A program made the translations under genes and the position numbers. A stretch of DNA of 64,000 bases from Sipunculus nudus (taxonomy: Eukaryota > Annelida > Sipuncula > Golfingiida > Sipunculidae): positions 12,303,964 through 12,367,963 of the forward strand of contig CM049320.1 in assembly GCA_026874595.1 (NCBI GenBank). The letters are read 5' to 3'. The notes beneath the pieces are model-generated. The model saw only the letters and a program-made list of their open reading frames with translations, was not told the DNA's origin and searched no databases. How positions within the stretch are numbered: position 1 is the stretch's first letter; the number at the start of each line of letters is the position of its first letter. Of this stretch, positions 1-11,859 are shown piece after piece.

Positions 1-147
1 GAGAGGTGGAGGAAGCTGGAGAACCCGGAGAGAACCACTGACCTGGGACAGGCCACCACAACCCTCTCTTATGGCGGCAACTGGGATCGAACCCATGTCG
101 GCAGCGGAGAACACCGATGGTTTTACTGCTCAGCTGTCAAGGCCCCA
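1..147 (-). mobile_element. tRNA-derived SINE, cut by the window edge
   Basis: Read on the minus strand this is a tRNA-like head followed by a body. The RNA polymerase III B box is the complement of 83-94 (GGGTTCGATCCC on the minus strand), and an A-box-like stretch is the complement of 119-134 (GCTGAGCAGTAAAACC). The body at 1-36, read on the minus strand, contains a TCTCCGGGTTCTCC run and a TTCCTCCACC run. This resembles the conserved central domains of widespread animal SINE superfamilies; the exact superfamily (Nin-DC, Meta or other) is from memory and unchecked. The 3' end lies outside the window. It is a different family from the SINEs at 34.2, 46.7 and 63.6 kb. Confidence 0.6.
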
Positions 148-282
148 TGCACCTTCAGATATTCAGATAGTATCTAATTTTAATTTATCATTTTAAGGAA
201 GATTTTGTCTGAACATATTGTTTGACCAGTTCTCTGGATAGTCCGCAGGAATTAGTCAGATAATTTTTATAATAATTATTGT

Positions 283-420
283 ATCCCCAGACAAGGTGGT
301 GGATACTATGGTTTTCGCAAGGTCCCGCTGCTGCCACAGAAAAATTTTGGGAATGAGCGGGATAACTCAAAAATATTTCACGGATCTTTATTAAACTTGA
401 CATGTGTATAGATATTTGTG
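283..420 (+). mobile_element. Diverged 5' end of the GTATCC Helitron-like family
   Basis: Starting at about 284 the sequence keeps the GTATCC ... GGATACTATG layout that opens the elements at 5483, 7226 and 27933, but the stem interior differs (GTATCCCC against TGGTGGATAC). A following ATGTGTATAGAT stretch near 400 also recurs inside that family. It is probably an old or sister-family copy reduced to its first 100-150 bases. The right edge is vague. Confidence 0.35.
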
Positions 421-2390
421 ACAGGATGAAGTTTATTCAAAATAGTGTCATGGCCTTTTCAAATAGATTGACTTTGACCTTGAATAGTTCCATTTTGGGT
501 GAAAACAAAAAAAAAACTTAATATCTCAAAAAAGCTTGCATGGCTTGATAAAAAAAAAATCAAATTGACTGCAGTTCTTGCATAGCTTTTTCATATAGGA
601 AGACTAGTAGCACAAAGACTAATAGACAGATTTCTTTCATTTAAATGTTTTTACTTCAACCACAATCACTATATATGTAAATTAAAGGAGTCATGTGGTC
701 TTTAGATATCTTGTATGAATGAATTAACACAGATCCTTTTTCAGTTCCAGTTAATGCTATTCTGCAAACTATGAGTTTTCTCTTTCTTTTTAATTTTTTA
801 TGTGAAGGAGTGAAGGAGGACCTTAATTCTGATATTGCATTAGGTCACCACATCCATAGCGATTGGTGTGGTAAGAAGCACACCTCTGTCAATACAGATG
901 TGCTACTGCAACAACAGTGGTTTCTGGGAACCAGATTACAAGCACTGAGCAGGAGTCGCTGAAGCCTTACTATAGACTAACATGAGGGTTTCAGGTAGTC
1001 TCACCAAGTTTACACAGGTCAAATGCACACATTACGAGAATACTTATTGTTCGTCAGCTTTGTCACAAACATTAATCCCCAGCTGAGGAATTGTTGGAAA
1101 CTCCTGTGCCACTGAAAATTAAATCAATTGCTCATTATCAGTGCCTGTTTGTAAGACACTCTAAAAACACTTGCTTACATTTGCCATCAATAAGCAGGGC
1201 ATGGGGCTTTATTTGGTGCTGTTCATCACCTGGTGGCTTTCTTTGATTCTGTCAGCTGTTAATATAGATCTTAATGCTCTTATGTTTCAGGAGTACTCTT
1301 TAAGTGCTTGGTCTTTCCCTTCCTTTACCTCATCATTTTGTCATTTTCTGTCAGCTCTAATTCATATGATTAGGTGGTACATATGAGATAAATAGATTCT
1401 CTAATGAAGAAATTAAAAAAATTGTGGGGAGGAGGAGGGAAATTAAATATAAATCAAAAGTTGAAATGGAAGAGTGTCATTTTTCCATATTAATTTTTTA
1501 ATGGTAAATTGAAGCAATATTGCAACTATATGAGCCCTTCTTCAATGCCCTGTGGAATAAAGTATTCTCAGTGTCTGCAAGATTTCCTCTTTAATTTCTG
1601 GCAAATGAAAATAGCCTTATTATATACAATACAGTACACACAGGGTCACTCATTCAGAGATAACCAAAAAAAAAAAATAAAAGCAATCTTCTTTTATTTA
1701 AAATGTCACTGAAAATTCATATTGAACTGAGAATCTCTCTGCATGGTGTTGTCAATCATTAAAAAAAAAAATCTCAGAAATTTGAATAATTTATAAAATA
1801 AAGTAAAAGTTCCCTCAGGAGTTGAAACCAATATATGGAATAAAGGAAAAATATCCAGCTCATAAATGTAAACAAATGCAAGTATTAAAGCCACAAAAGT
1901 AAACAACTATATCAAATATAAGTATATACTGGTGAAAATCACATTAGATTTTTTTGTTACAAGATTTGCACATCCATCCCTTCCCTGATGATCTTAAGTG
2001 GTATAACCCAGTATAGGCCACTCTGTAAATAACACACAGATTCACACTGCTGTTTTTAGCGTTTTCCTTTTGTGGGAAATTGATTCAAAGTTCATTTGCA
2101 CAAGGCAACCAGTCTGTGCTTCAGCGCAATTGGTGGAAAGATGCACCAATCAGCAGGCCAAGAGGGAGAGCCAACCAGAGATTTGTAGTATACTACATGC
2201 ATTTGAGTTTAGCTTCATTCATCCAATATCATGGTGGGAAATAATCTGTATACATTAGTTCCAGTACTCACCAATGTGATGTCATAAGCACACATGCAAC
2301 AATCGAAAATTAATCCAGACTACCAAAAGTAGCTTATTTCTTTCTTAATTTCCATATGTACAGCCTCCCAGTCACATGTTTGTAGCCACT
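421..2390. other. No supported feature
   Basis: A+T-rich sequence without recognisable genes or repeats. The only item noted is a TGACTTTGACCT motif at 469-480, whose complement is a direct repeat of AGGTCA-like half-sites spaced by one base. Short ORFs here (771-962, 1171-1386, 1509-1712, 2070-2258) have ordinary chance length and no family resemblance. Confidence 0.5.
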
Positions 2391-2452
2391 TAAACAAAGA
2401 GACTTCAGTAAGTCAGATTCTTCATCATTCTCCATAATATATATTTATCTAC

Positions 2453-2576
2453 GTGGTCTCAAGAATGCCGCAATAGCTCGTGACCCTGCGCTGAGGTTGC
2501 ATCTGATACTGAGTTTGGCAAGACCGTCTAAAAGCTGGAATATTCTTAGAGCTCTTGGAAAATATAACAATCTCCA
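2453..2576 (-). other. Possible exon, strand unresolved
   Basis: This segment is richer in G+C than its surroundings and open on both strands. On the minus strand an acceptor-like ATATCAG precedes 2576 and a donor-like GTAGAT follows 2453, giving a 124-base interval that reads WRLLYFPRALRIFQLL and continues open for 41 codons. On the plus strand one frame reads KNAAIARDPALRLHLILSLA and runs to a stop near 2580. An antisense open frame is the usual shadow of a real exon, so one of the two could be real. I recognise no family. Chance remains the simplest explanation. Confidence 0.15.
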
Positions 2577-2590
2577 CTGATATTATATTT

Positions 2591-5480
2591 TACAGTTAGC
2601 AATTCAAATGTGTTTAATCATAAGCGTTCCATCATTACGAGAAGAAAACTATGTAATACATAAAAATGAAATCAGGCAAGGTAGTGTTAAGGTGAGAGAC
2701 TAGATTATTAAAACTGTTTCACTTCAGGAAAACTACGCAAATTTTCCATGTCTCAATGGATGTTAAATTTAAGATTGACCTGAGATAACCTTAGCGTATT
2801 CTGTGATTTAAAAAGAAACTGACTCAGCTGTGTTAGTCGCGTTTTGTACAGTGCAGCAGAGATGATTATATTTTTGGCTTATTTATATTAATGCTCAAGG
2901 ACACATCTTGTAAGGGGGGGAATAAAATAACGACAGAAACACTATCATATGGAAACTTAGGGCCATCGGTTTTGAGAAAGGAAAAAATAAATGAGCCTTG
3001 CCTTAAGAACCTCTAAAGCTGCTTGACTCTACTCTTTATGAGTACTTAATATTACTGTGCAGTCATCATTTTGGATTGTTTTCTAGTATAAGAAAAAAAA
3101 ATTGTGCATTCCATCATCCATATGTTCCCGAGTTACTGATATTTATGGTCCATTTATTTCACCTTGACTTATACATTTGTCATCAGTTTAGGAAGCTCAA
3201 GATGATAAATGGACAGCTCCAAAATTGCATTAAAAAACTGGGGACACATCCAATAATATTTACCTGACCTTTTAGTCAATTAATAAATATTTGCACTGTT
3301 ATGAAGCTTAAATGTATACCAGTGTTGACTAACAGTAATGATGCATTAGTCTTTAAGAGCCTTTATGTTGATTAATTGGTCTATGTGTGGAGAAAACTGC
3401 CGTTTTAGGTAAGTACAAGAGTAATTCCTTTAACTTGAACTATAAGGTATAGAGATAATAAAATGGAGGGGACTGTTAAAGTAAATGTATAAAATGAAAA
3501 GATTGAAAACGTAAAATATTGTAAATAAATAAACAACAACATAATAAAATCAAGCCAAAAGATTAAACAACTGTCAAAAGAAATTATAGGAAACAGCTCA
3601 GAGAAGGAAAATGACAAAAGAATGAAAAGTATTGAATAAATATAGAGGAAAGTTCCAAAGAAAGATAGGTCATGAGAATATAATTCCATAGTAAAGAAAG
3701 TGATGAGTTTTAAACAAAGTAAATCACCTCAAAAGAATGAAAGTGCAGAGGTAAAAAGATTTTAAAAGTTAAAACGAAGGAAGAAGAAAAGAAATATAAA
3801 TAATAGAGGATACATTAAGGAGATTGAAAGCCAATGAGAGAAGAAAGGTTGATATTGGAAATAAGGATGAAAGAGAAATGAAAAGGCTTTATGTTTATAC
3901 ATATGCCATGTATTAGCTTTGTTATTTACTAGTTAAGGTGGCTGGGCACAGCATCTTAGAGTATTCCAGACAAATGATCACTTTAAGGAAATACCATCTA
4001 CCTCGTTCTCATCAGACTTGACAATTCATGACAGTAATGGCTACTTTGACATGATGTATTATGTCTTATTTACATATCATTTGACACATTTATTGAGTCA
4101 TTTGATGCTTTGACATGTGTTGCTTTGTATCAGTGACTTTCCTGAATGATCTGAGTCATGCACAAAGTCTTGGCAGGACGTTAATCAAACAGCTATAATA
4201 TATTTTATCTTATTCATGTTTATGGGTAATTAAATAGCTGTATTTGCCAAGTCATTCTTGAAGAACATGGATGTCACAAAGATACATGACCAATATACTG
4301 GTCAATCCAGTTATCACAATGGCACATTTTTGGCAAAAATTTTGGTTAAGGATTAAAGTATCCTTAATCAAAGAGTCCCCTGAAAGGCTTACTTCATGAA
4401 AAAGTAGATCCCTAAATTTAGTTGCTTTCCTGGATCAGTAAAACCTTAATATATAATTTTTTGTTTCATATAACTTGTTTATGTTCTAATTAATGTTAGC
4501 AGTTTTGGGTGCTTAACTCATGAGCCCCTTCTTTACTGATCATGAAGAGGTTGTACCACATCAGATTGACGGGTCATATTAAAATTGCTTTTTTTTTTAT
4601 TATTTTTGTTTTTAAAGAAAGGCCATCAGGAAGGTCATATGAGTGCAGTAAATAACTGCATGAACTGCGGAAACCAACTGGAGGTTGTGTTAGTTTTCCT
4701 TGAATAACTTCTTGATTTAACAGTTTCCTGGTAAATGTTTCTAAAAGTATTAGTTCCTATAAACCTTTGTGTGATCAACATCCCAAATAACGCAAGACCT
4801 CAGCCGTTTAGTCTCCATCCTGCTCCCCTCTGGCCTCCTAATGCTGTGATTGGAGAAACAGAAGCAGAGATGCAGTACCAGATGCCAAAGCGGCAGGGTG
4901 GCTGGAGGATGAGGAGAAAATAATTGATGTATCATATTTATATAGTACATTCATCGACTAGCAGATGTGGGGATAAAACACTGTTTTGTGTCCATGGTTC
5001 ATATTGGTGCAGAATGTATTGATGCAGAGATTTAAGACATCTGAGTTCTCGGAAAGCCTCCACATGTTGTGTGGCCTTACACTCAATTCACTTTTCAAAC
5101 AAATTTCATTCTCTTTTGTTTCTCAAAAGCTGGCAGTTTTCATGAGGATTATGTATGAACTGACATATTTAATGCTGTTCTTCAGATTCAGTACAATGGA
5201 CTGGTAGTTCAATGAAGAAATCAGCATTTTCTTTTGTATTGGTATATTTGAAATTTATTTTCCTTCTTTAAGGCTGTTGACTCATGGCCTGTTGGTGGAA
5301 CTGTCCTTAAAATGAAGGAAGTTGTTTGACTAGAATTTTATTGTTATGTTATTTGTTATGGCTTAAGCATTAAATTGATACCTACAACAGTTACTAAAAT
5401 ATAACTTTAGGGATTAAATCTGGTACATAATGGTCCATTGAGATTTGCTAAGTGAAAAGCAACATGGTGTGGCTGAACTT
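2591..5480. other. No supported feature; purine-rich tract
   Basis: Unannotatable A+T-rich DNA. The plus strand from about 3440 to 3900 is strongly purine-biased (runs of A and G with few C), which explains the 94-codon pyrimidine-type frame read on the other strand there. No splice-flanked ORF or repeat family was recognised. Confidence 0.5.
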
Positions 5481-5482
5481 AA

Positions 5483-6425
5483 TTGTATCCACCAAAACAG
5501 AGTTTTGCGGATACTATGTTTTCAGTTGCAAGCTGCTTCTGCCGCTGCATAGGTTTCAGGAGAACTCCTCTGTAACCACTTAGCAGAATTTTTTAAAATT
5601 CAGAATTATGATCAGGTCACATGGGCCCTCATTTTTGGTTGACCTCTGACCTTTCCTCTCTGCCCAGCGTCCATTTTTGCATCTGTTTCCACACATAAAC
5701 CCACATATCTTGGAAAACATTTGACTGATCAGGCTAAAAATTGTGCACAAATGTAGCCCTTTATAACATACACTAAAAATGGTGGCACCACCTACAACCA
5801 TGTTTGCACAGCATCCGTCTGTTTGTGTACGTGCCATGGGATAAAATCACTTATATCTCGGCAGTGGTTTGACTTATCTGCCTAAAAATTTTGCAGGTTT
5901 ATACATCTTTGAGAGCTCTCTGGATTTTGTGGCAGGTGGTGCCACCTACATTTATGTTAGGCTGCACACATTCAGGCTAATATCTCAACACTGGTTTGAC
6001 ATATCCCCCTGAAATTTTGCATGTGTATAGATCTCACATAGCTCTTTATCATTCACAAAATTGGTGGCGCCATCTGTTTGTCTGCTGTGGGATCATATAC
6101 AAGTAGTGGTTTGACTTATCTGCCTCACATAGCTCTTTATCATTCACAAAATTGGTGGCGCCATCTGTTTGTCTGCTGTGGGATCATATACAAGTAATTG
6201 TTTGACTTATCTGCCTAAAATTTTGCATATGTATACAACTTGGATAGCTTTCTGGATTTTGTGGTAGGTGGTGCCACCTACCTACACATTTTGCAGATAT
6301 CCATGCTAATATGTAACACACCTCACTCTGTTTCCCCTTGCCACTCAATCCATGCCTCATTTTTTCCGTCTCACTCTGATTTCAACGGATACACATAATC
6401 TCTTGTCGACTACCCATATTCTAGT
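5483..6425 (+). mobile_element. Helitron-like non-autonomous element, GTATCC family, copy 1
   Basis: The left end begins TTGTATCC and forms a hairpin: GTATCCACCAAAAC pairs with GTTTTGCGGATAC across an AGA loop. The right end has a CTTGT loop, the hairpin arm CGACTAC, then CCATATT and CTAG followed by TT at 6421-6426. A hairpin shortly before CTRR is the textbook 3' end of Helitrons. Inside are GGTGGYRCCACC palindromes near 5780, 5936, 6062, 6154 and 6266, and one exact 91-base tandem duplication (6033-6123 and 6124-6214). A DR1 motif (complement of AGGTCAGAGGTCA) lies at 5640-5652. No helicase or Rep ORF is present, so it is non-autonomous. Assignment to Helitron rather than a look-alike family is inference. 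Confidence 0.65.
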
Positions 6426-6688
6426 TATCATGATGCCGTCACCCTGCAAGTTTGGCTTGGAGCAGATAGGTGGGGGTTTTTTCGCGGCCTCACTTTTAAC
6501 ACAGGGACTGAAAGAATTATATTTTTACAGCCATTAGATAATTTCATTAAGAATGAAATAAAACTGAAAGAATATGACATCTATGTCCACATCTTTTGTT
6601 GACCCAGACTGTGACCAGCACAGGGCCACAATCATCATACCAACATATAACACTATATATTATATGAACTCTTGACCATTCACAGCCC

Positions 6689-7220
6689 CATGATAGTAAA
6701 ACCTGAAATCCAGAAGGCTTTATAATAACACAATTTACTGATTGTGTGTTTGCTTTTATGTAAATTAGTATAAAATTCACCAGGACACTAGTACCTGTCT
6801 GACTGAACTGATATGATATTTGTATAAGATATGTCATTGAAATCATATGACACAATTTATAAAGTTTCTACCGGTAATAAGTTACCTAGTTTAACATGAT
6901 AGTCAAACCTGAAATCCAGAAGGCTTAATAATAACACAATTTACTGATTGTATGTTTGCTTTTATGTAAATTAGTATAAAACACACCAGGACACTAGTAC
7001 CTGTCTGACTGAACTGATATGATATTTGTATAAGATATGTCATTGAAATCATATGACACAATTTATAAAGTTTCTGTTAAGTTACCTTGTTAAACATGAT
7101 AGTAAAACCTGAAGTACAGAAGGTTTAATAATAACACAATTTACTGAATGTATGTTTGCTTTTATGTAAATTAGTATAAAACACACCAGGACACTAGTAC
7201 CTGTCTAACTGATTTGATAT
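6689..7220 (+). repeat. Tandem array of about 203-bp units
   Basis: Units start near 6689, 6895 and 7096 with ACATGATAGT(C/A)AAACCTG and differ at few positions. The second and third share TTTATGTAAATTAG and GGACACTAGTACCTGTCT exactly. The third unit is truncated where the next GTATCC element begins at 7226. The array sits between two copies of that family, so it may be part of a composite element. Confidence 0.75.
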
Positions 7221-7225
7221 GTTAT

Positions 7226-7810
7226 TTGTATCCGCCAAAACAGAGTTTTGCGGATACTATGTTTTCAGCCCACCGCCGCCGCCGCTACCGCCGCCGCCGC
7301 TGCGTAGGTGTCCGGAGAACTCCTCTGTAACAGCTGGGCAGAATTTTACGAAACCAAGGATTATGTTCGGGTCACATGTGAACTGCTGCGCCCTGATTTT
7401 GTTTTGACCTCTGACCTTTCCTCTCTGCTCTGCGTCGGTTTGTGCGTCTGTTTCCACACATAAACCCACATATCTCGGGAACCGTTTGACCGATCAGGAA
7501 AATTTTTTTGCACAAATGTAGCCCTTGGAGAGCTTTATAACATACACAAAAAATGGTGGCGCCACCTGCAACCATGTTTGCACATTGTCCATCTGTTCGT
7601 CTGCCTTGGGTTAAAATCACTCATATCTCTGCAGTGATTTGACTAATTCACCTGAAATTCGGCAAGTGTATTCATCCTGGAGAGCTTTTCTGATTTTATG
7701 ACAGGTGGCGCCACCTACATTCAGGTTTACGCTGCAGACATCCAAGCTTATATCTCGGGAACCGTTTGACCGATTGAGCCAAAATTTTGCAATTACAGTC
7801 ATTATGTACA
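7226..7810 (+). mobile_element. Helitron-like element, GTATCC family, copy 2, 3'-truncated
   Basis: The 5' hairpin is intact: GTATCCGCCAAAAC, loop AGA, GTTTTGCGGATAC. It is followed by a CCG-rich stretch (7268-7301) and by the same sequence as copies 1 and 3. The palindrome GGTGGCGCCACC occurs near 7555 and 7705. The DR1 motif is at 7405-7417. Similarity to the other copies stops near 7800 without the terminal hairpin and CTAG, so the 3' part is missing. Confidence 0.65.
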
Positions 7811-8393
7811 TGCCCGGCAACTCAGGTCTGACACTTGAATACACAAAGTCCCAATTTACATAAACTCCTGCACTTTACATATTATATAATCATTATGAAA
7901 TACAGAGAGTGAAAACTGCAGTTTAATATACTTGCCCTTAGTACATTACAATGTGACACACCTGAAGATTGCCTTGAAAACGTGTTTGAGTATATGGACA
8001 GTTGGAAACGAATGTTAACGGTATATGTTTATCAGTACCGCACCCGCACCGTCAATTGCAATTAATTGAGCTTGGCTTCGATTAAAGGTCGATTTTTAAT
8101 CATAGTCATAATATGATAACATAATAAGGATTTTTATTAAAATTAAATTGATCAATAGACTCTTCTGTCGGTGGGGCAAAATGTCGCTAACTCGATACGT
8201 GAAGGGTCTGTCATATATCAAAATCTCCTGTCAGTGGTACAGATATTGACGCTCCTCAAACTCATATATTGCGCCACCTGGCGTCAGCTGCATTCAAGGT
8301 ACCGTAGGTAAGCGACAGAGAGCGCCAGTGTCAGATGGCCTTTAGGCATCTGTGCAATTTTACGTTCAATGAGTTAAATTTGAAAACTAGCTC

Positions 8394-8396
<3 letters not shown>
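7811..8396. other. No supported feature
   Basis: Unique-looking sequence. A CACACCTGAAGATTGCC stretch near 7959 resembles the CACCTGATGAAGGC stretch near 13901, which hints at a shared decayed repeat. Nothing else is recognisable. Confidence 0.4.
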
Positions 8397-8434
<38 letters not shown>

Positions 8435-8451
8435 TGTATATATATATATTC

Positions 8452-8524
<73 letters not shown>
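8397..8524. repeat. Compound microsatellite (TA)n plus (AAT)n
   Basis: TA repeats run from 8397 to 8492 with two identical TTCATG interruptions, followed by about ten AAT units (8494-8523). The 72-codon IYIY-type frame on the minus strand is the translated microsatellite and not a gene. Confidence 0.95.
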
Positions 8525-8525
<1 letters not shown>

Positions 8526-9055
8526 TGATAATTAAAAAGGTAAATGAAATAATCTTACATTTAAGGTATAACATTGTTGCTCTTGTATGCATGTAAATGT
8601 TTGTATTCTAAGTTCCGGGAGATGTCGATGATGAAAATGATAATAAATAAACATACTGGTAAAGAAAATATTCTGAGATATCTTGAGAAGAAGAAAAAAT
8701 GATTCTCGAGGTCGCAGTACTGGTGTCATTATTAGTGTCATGTCGGAGTGTGACTGTCTGGGAAGCAGCCATTCTTACAAAGTACCTCCATGTGAAGTAC
8801 ATGCAGTGATACACAGCATGACGAGTATGTAATAACATAACGGTTTGTTTTAAGTATATTAATATATAAACCATATTTATCCTAATTTATGTTGGCCCTA
8901 TTTTACAATCAGTGCCTATAGTCTTGACTCTGTTATACCACTACTAATGAGTAGGGAAGTAGAAGTTATACATCTAAATAGCCCTTAATTTTTTTTTTTT
9001 TAGAAATACATATAAGGATTCATTTTACAAAGAGCTTAGTATAGAAAAAAACTTA
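8525..9055. other. No supported feature
   Basis: A+T-rich sequence with chance ORFs only on the minus strand (8532-8741 and 8608-8874). Confidence 0.4.
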
Positions 9056-9059
9056 GGAG

Positions 9060-9546
9060 CTTATTTCTCAGGAAGCATTTGGTGGATTGTTATGAAACAT
9101 GGTATATACCTCTCCAATTTAAATTTATAAATGATTATCAACTTTTGCTAATATTCTAGTTTCGCAATACAATGCTTACAGATACTGGCCTAATGTTTGG
9201 TCTGTGGGCACATAATGACCACTTACAGATCGAGTTCGCGTTTCGTCCCAGTTAACCTATTTTTCACCATATGACAGATCCTGAACATAGAAAATTTTAT
9301 GAAAGACAGAAATTTTCATGAAAAATGCACATATATGGACTTTTTTTCACAATGTCTGCAGATACTGGCCTGATCTTTGGTGTGCTGCTTGATAATGACC
9401 CTTTACAGATCGAGTTTGCATTTTGCCCTTGTTGACCTACTTTTGACCATACAACACCTCCTGAACTTAAAAAATTTTACAAAATTTAACAAATGTTTCT
9501 AATTTGCCCCAGGCGGGGGCATTCGTGTCGTTCCGACACATCTAGT
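9060..9546 (+). mobile_element. Helitron-like element end with GTGTCG hairpin
   Basis: The right end has a perfect 6-bp hairpin GTGTCG, loop TTC, CGACAC (9525-9539), followed two bases later by CTAG at 9542-9545 and then TT. Two diverged units of roughly 190 bases precede it, each with GATACTGGCCTRATSTTTGG and CAGATCGAGTT (near 9181 and 9361). The left end was not found. A (TC)n tract starts directly after the terminus. Confidence 0.6.
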
Positions 9547-9605
9547 TCTCTTTCTCTCTCCATCTCTCTCTCTCTCTCTTACCCTTATTGCCTCCCTTCC
9601 TCCCT
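9547..9605. repeat. Polypyrimidine (TC)n tract
   Basis: TC and CCTTCC repeats abut the Helitron-like 3' end at 9546. A second TC tract abuts another element end at 26442. Confidence 0.85.
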
Positions 9606-9879
9606 CCATCCCATTCTGTTGACAGGTACTATAAACTAGATACATTAGCTATAAATGTTGATGCAATTTAGAAATGTGAATCAACTGAAATATTCACAAT
9701 CATATGTATGTTATACTGTAAATTTATAGTAACATTCGTAAACCTGGATAAAAATTATGTAATGAAAAAAAGGAATAAATGCAAATATTGTTAATTTTTT
9801 ATTGGCTCTGTAGAATGGGGAAAATGATTTGCTTTGTTTCTCCATCTTTCTGTCTGTTTTAAATATTTAATGTTCATGT

Positions 9880-10950
9880 TTTTTAAAAAAAAAGCACTGT
9901 TGAATTAAATTTCATATCCTGTATGTATATGCAAGGGTGTTGTAACTCTCACCATCCCCTTCTTCATCCCACTGAGGCTTTGCTCCTTGGCACTGTGAAC
10001 AATAGTTCTATGGCTATAGCATAAAATTTAATAATTAAAGAAAATATCTGCAGAGAGACAGAGGCGTTGTAACTCTGATCATAACACAACACCCCCCCCC
10101 CCCCCCCCAATCAAGTCATTGCACCTGTGGAGTGGGGACGTTATGGCAACTGTATACATATCATAAAATTGATAAAAAAGGTTTACCAAATAAATTGGAT
10201 CTCATCAGACAAATGTGTAAACTGTTGAACTGTCAACAGCTTATCAAAAATGTAACCAGTGGAAAAGCATGGTCAGATCTCAAATATTATTTGCAACATT
10301 TTCTTCAATCATATAAACCAACCATGGCCCAAATTACCTCTTCCTCTCAAACTTTATCTACATTTCATCATATTTTTAATATTTTAACCTTCTAGGTGGT
10401 TCATTAATGTTGACCATTTGTCCATAGGTACCTATGTACATGCCAGAAATTATGTCAATATTGTGTAATATGTAGACGTGAGGGTCATCAAAATAATGTA
10501 CCTTGTCAAGACCGATCTTGTCAAGATATCATGTCATACAGTCACAAATTCATAAATCCCCTCATCAGCATAGTTAATCATAACCTTGTATCAGTCAAAT
10601 TGAAAGCTTGCAGTTTTCCATACACTATAGATCCTTCAACAAATAGCCTTATCATCATTATACCACTGCTTAGTATACTGTCATTGCATTCATATTTGCT
10701 CAAATAAATTGTTTTTTTTTACCCCTCCCAAATAAATAAAAAATAAACCACTATATTTTACTCCATATTAATCCATCAGTCAGATTATTTCATATATCAT
10801 TTACTCACATATTACATTATATTCCTTTATAAAAGCCCAACATGACCCTGATATTCATAAGCTTTTTCTATTCAATATAGTATAACAATGGTGATACATT
10901 TATAGTCCAATCATGATCAGGTGAGCGCCGTGACCCATGGGTCCCTTGTT
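9880..10950 (+). mobile_element. Helitron-like element, GACCCATGGGTC family, copy A
   Basis: The right end carries GAGCGCCGTGACCCATGG and the 12-base palindrome GACCCATGGGTC (10932-10943), then CCTTGTT. From about 10417 to 10950 it matches 25917-26441 closely, including GTCCATAGGTACCTATGTAC, AACAAATAGCCTTATCATCA and TCATTTACTCACATATTACA. The left part holds two GTGTTGTAACTC-type motifs (near 9937 and 10065) and a 17-base C run (10092-10108), also found in the 12420-12667 copy. No transposase-like ORF is seen. The left boundary is uncertain. Confidence 0.55.
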
Positions 10951-11325
10951 TTATTTTTGGTTGAGTCGTGAAAAGCTTAAGTTGGTCTTATGGCCATTAT
11001 TATGTCTATTTCAAACTGAGGACTGCAATAGTTTTCTTCTACAAAATTGTTGTTTCAATTATAACTTCTGTGACATTGCACAAAAATTATTCATAGGTGG
11101 CCTTTGTTCAGGTTTACTTGAATGATTTTTGGCAGAATTATTGGACCTTTAGCAATGAAAGAACTGCATCTTTTATTATTATAGATATTTTTGGTAAAAA
11201 GTTTATGAATATGTCAGCTTGAAAAAAGCATTTTAGCCAAAGTCTTTCAGTATGTGTAAACAGATTTACCAACAGGCAAAGATTGTGTCTGTATCATTAA
11301 ATAGGTTGAAAAACTGCCAACTGAT
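10950..11325. other. No supported feature
   Basis: A+T-rich spacer between an element end and the 11.3-kb tandem block. Confidence 0.4.
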
Positions 11326-11329
11326 TCAG

Positions 11330-11830
11330 ATTTTGCAACAGATCAAGAGTTCATTCAGTGCAGCCAGATATAGGTCAAGAGTTCAGTCAGTGCAGCCAAG
11401 CACAAGGCATGTGATCACTGCATGGGTGTCATACCCCTCAGGGCTGCATGTGGAGCCAATCTGTGAGCTTATGCAATGATGTGGCTACTATTTCAGATTT
11501 GGCAACAGGCCAAAGGTCAGCCTGGATCTATTTATAGCTTCCGCAGACTGCCAACTGTATCAGATTAGGTAACAGGTCAAGAGTTCACTCAGTGCAGCTA
11601 GGTACAGGTCAAAAGTTCACTCAGTCTAGCTAGTTCACTCAGTGCAGTAGCTGCATTCTATTTATAGCGTTGCCAGACTGTCCACTGTGTCAGATTATGC
11701 AACAGGTCAAGAGTTCACTCAGTGCAGCCAGGTACAGGTCAAAAGTTCACTCAGTCTAGCCAAGTGCAGGTCGTGAGTTCACTTAGTGCAGTAGCCTGAG
11801 CTAGCAATTTGTCATAGTTCACTTGGGGCA
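11330..11830 (+). repeat. Degenerate minisatellite, TTCACTCAGTGCAG units
   Basis: At least eight copies of TTCAYTCAGTSYAGC occur near 11350, 11383, 11584, 11618, 11634, 11714, 11748 and 11779, usually preceded by CAGGTCAAGAG or CAGGTCAAAAG. Spacing of 16-36 bases alternates with longer gaps that contain CAGATTWKGCAACAGG. It looks like nested duplication of a composite unit. It is not coding: the frame of 11252-11479 merely crosses the repeats. Confidence 0.8.
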
Positions 11831-11859
11831 ACTGCCTTTCTCACCTAAGCCTGGTCAGC

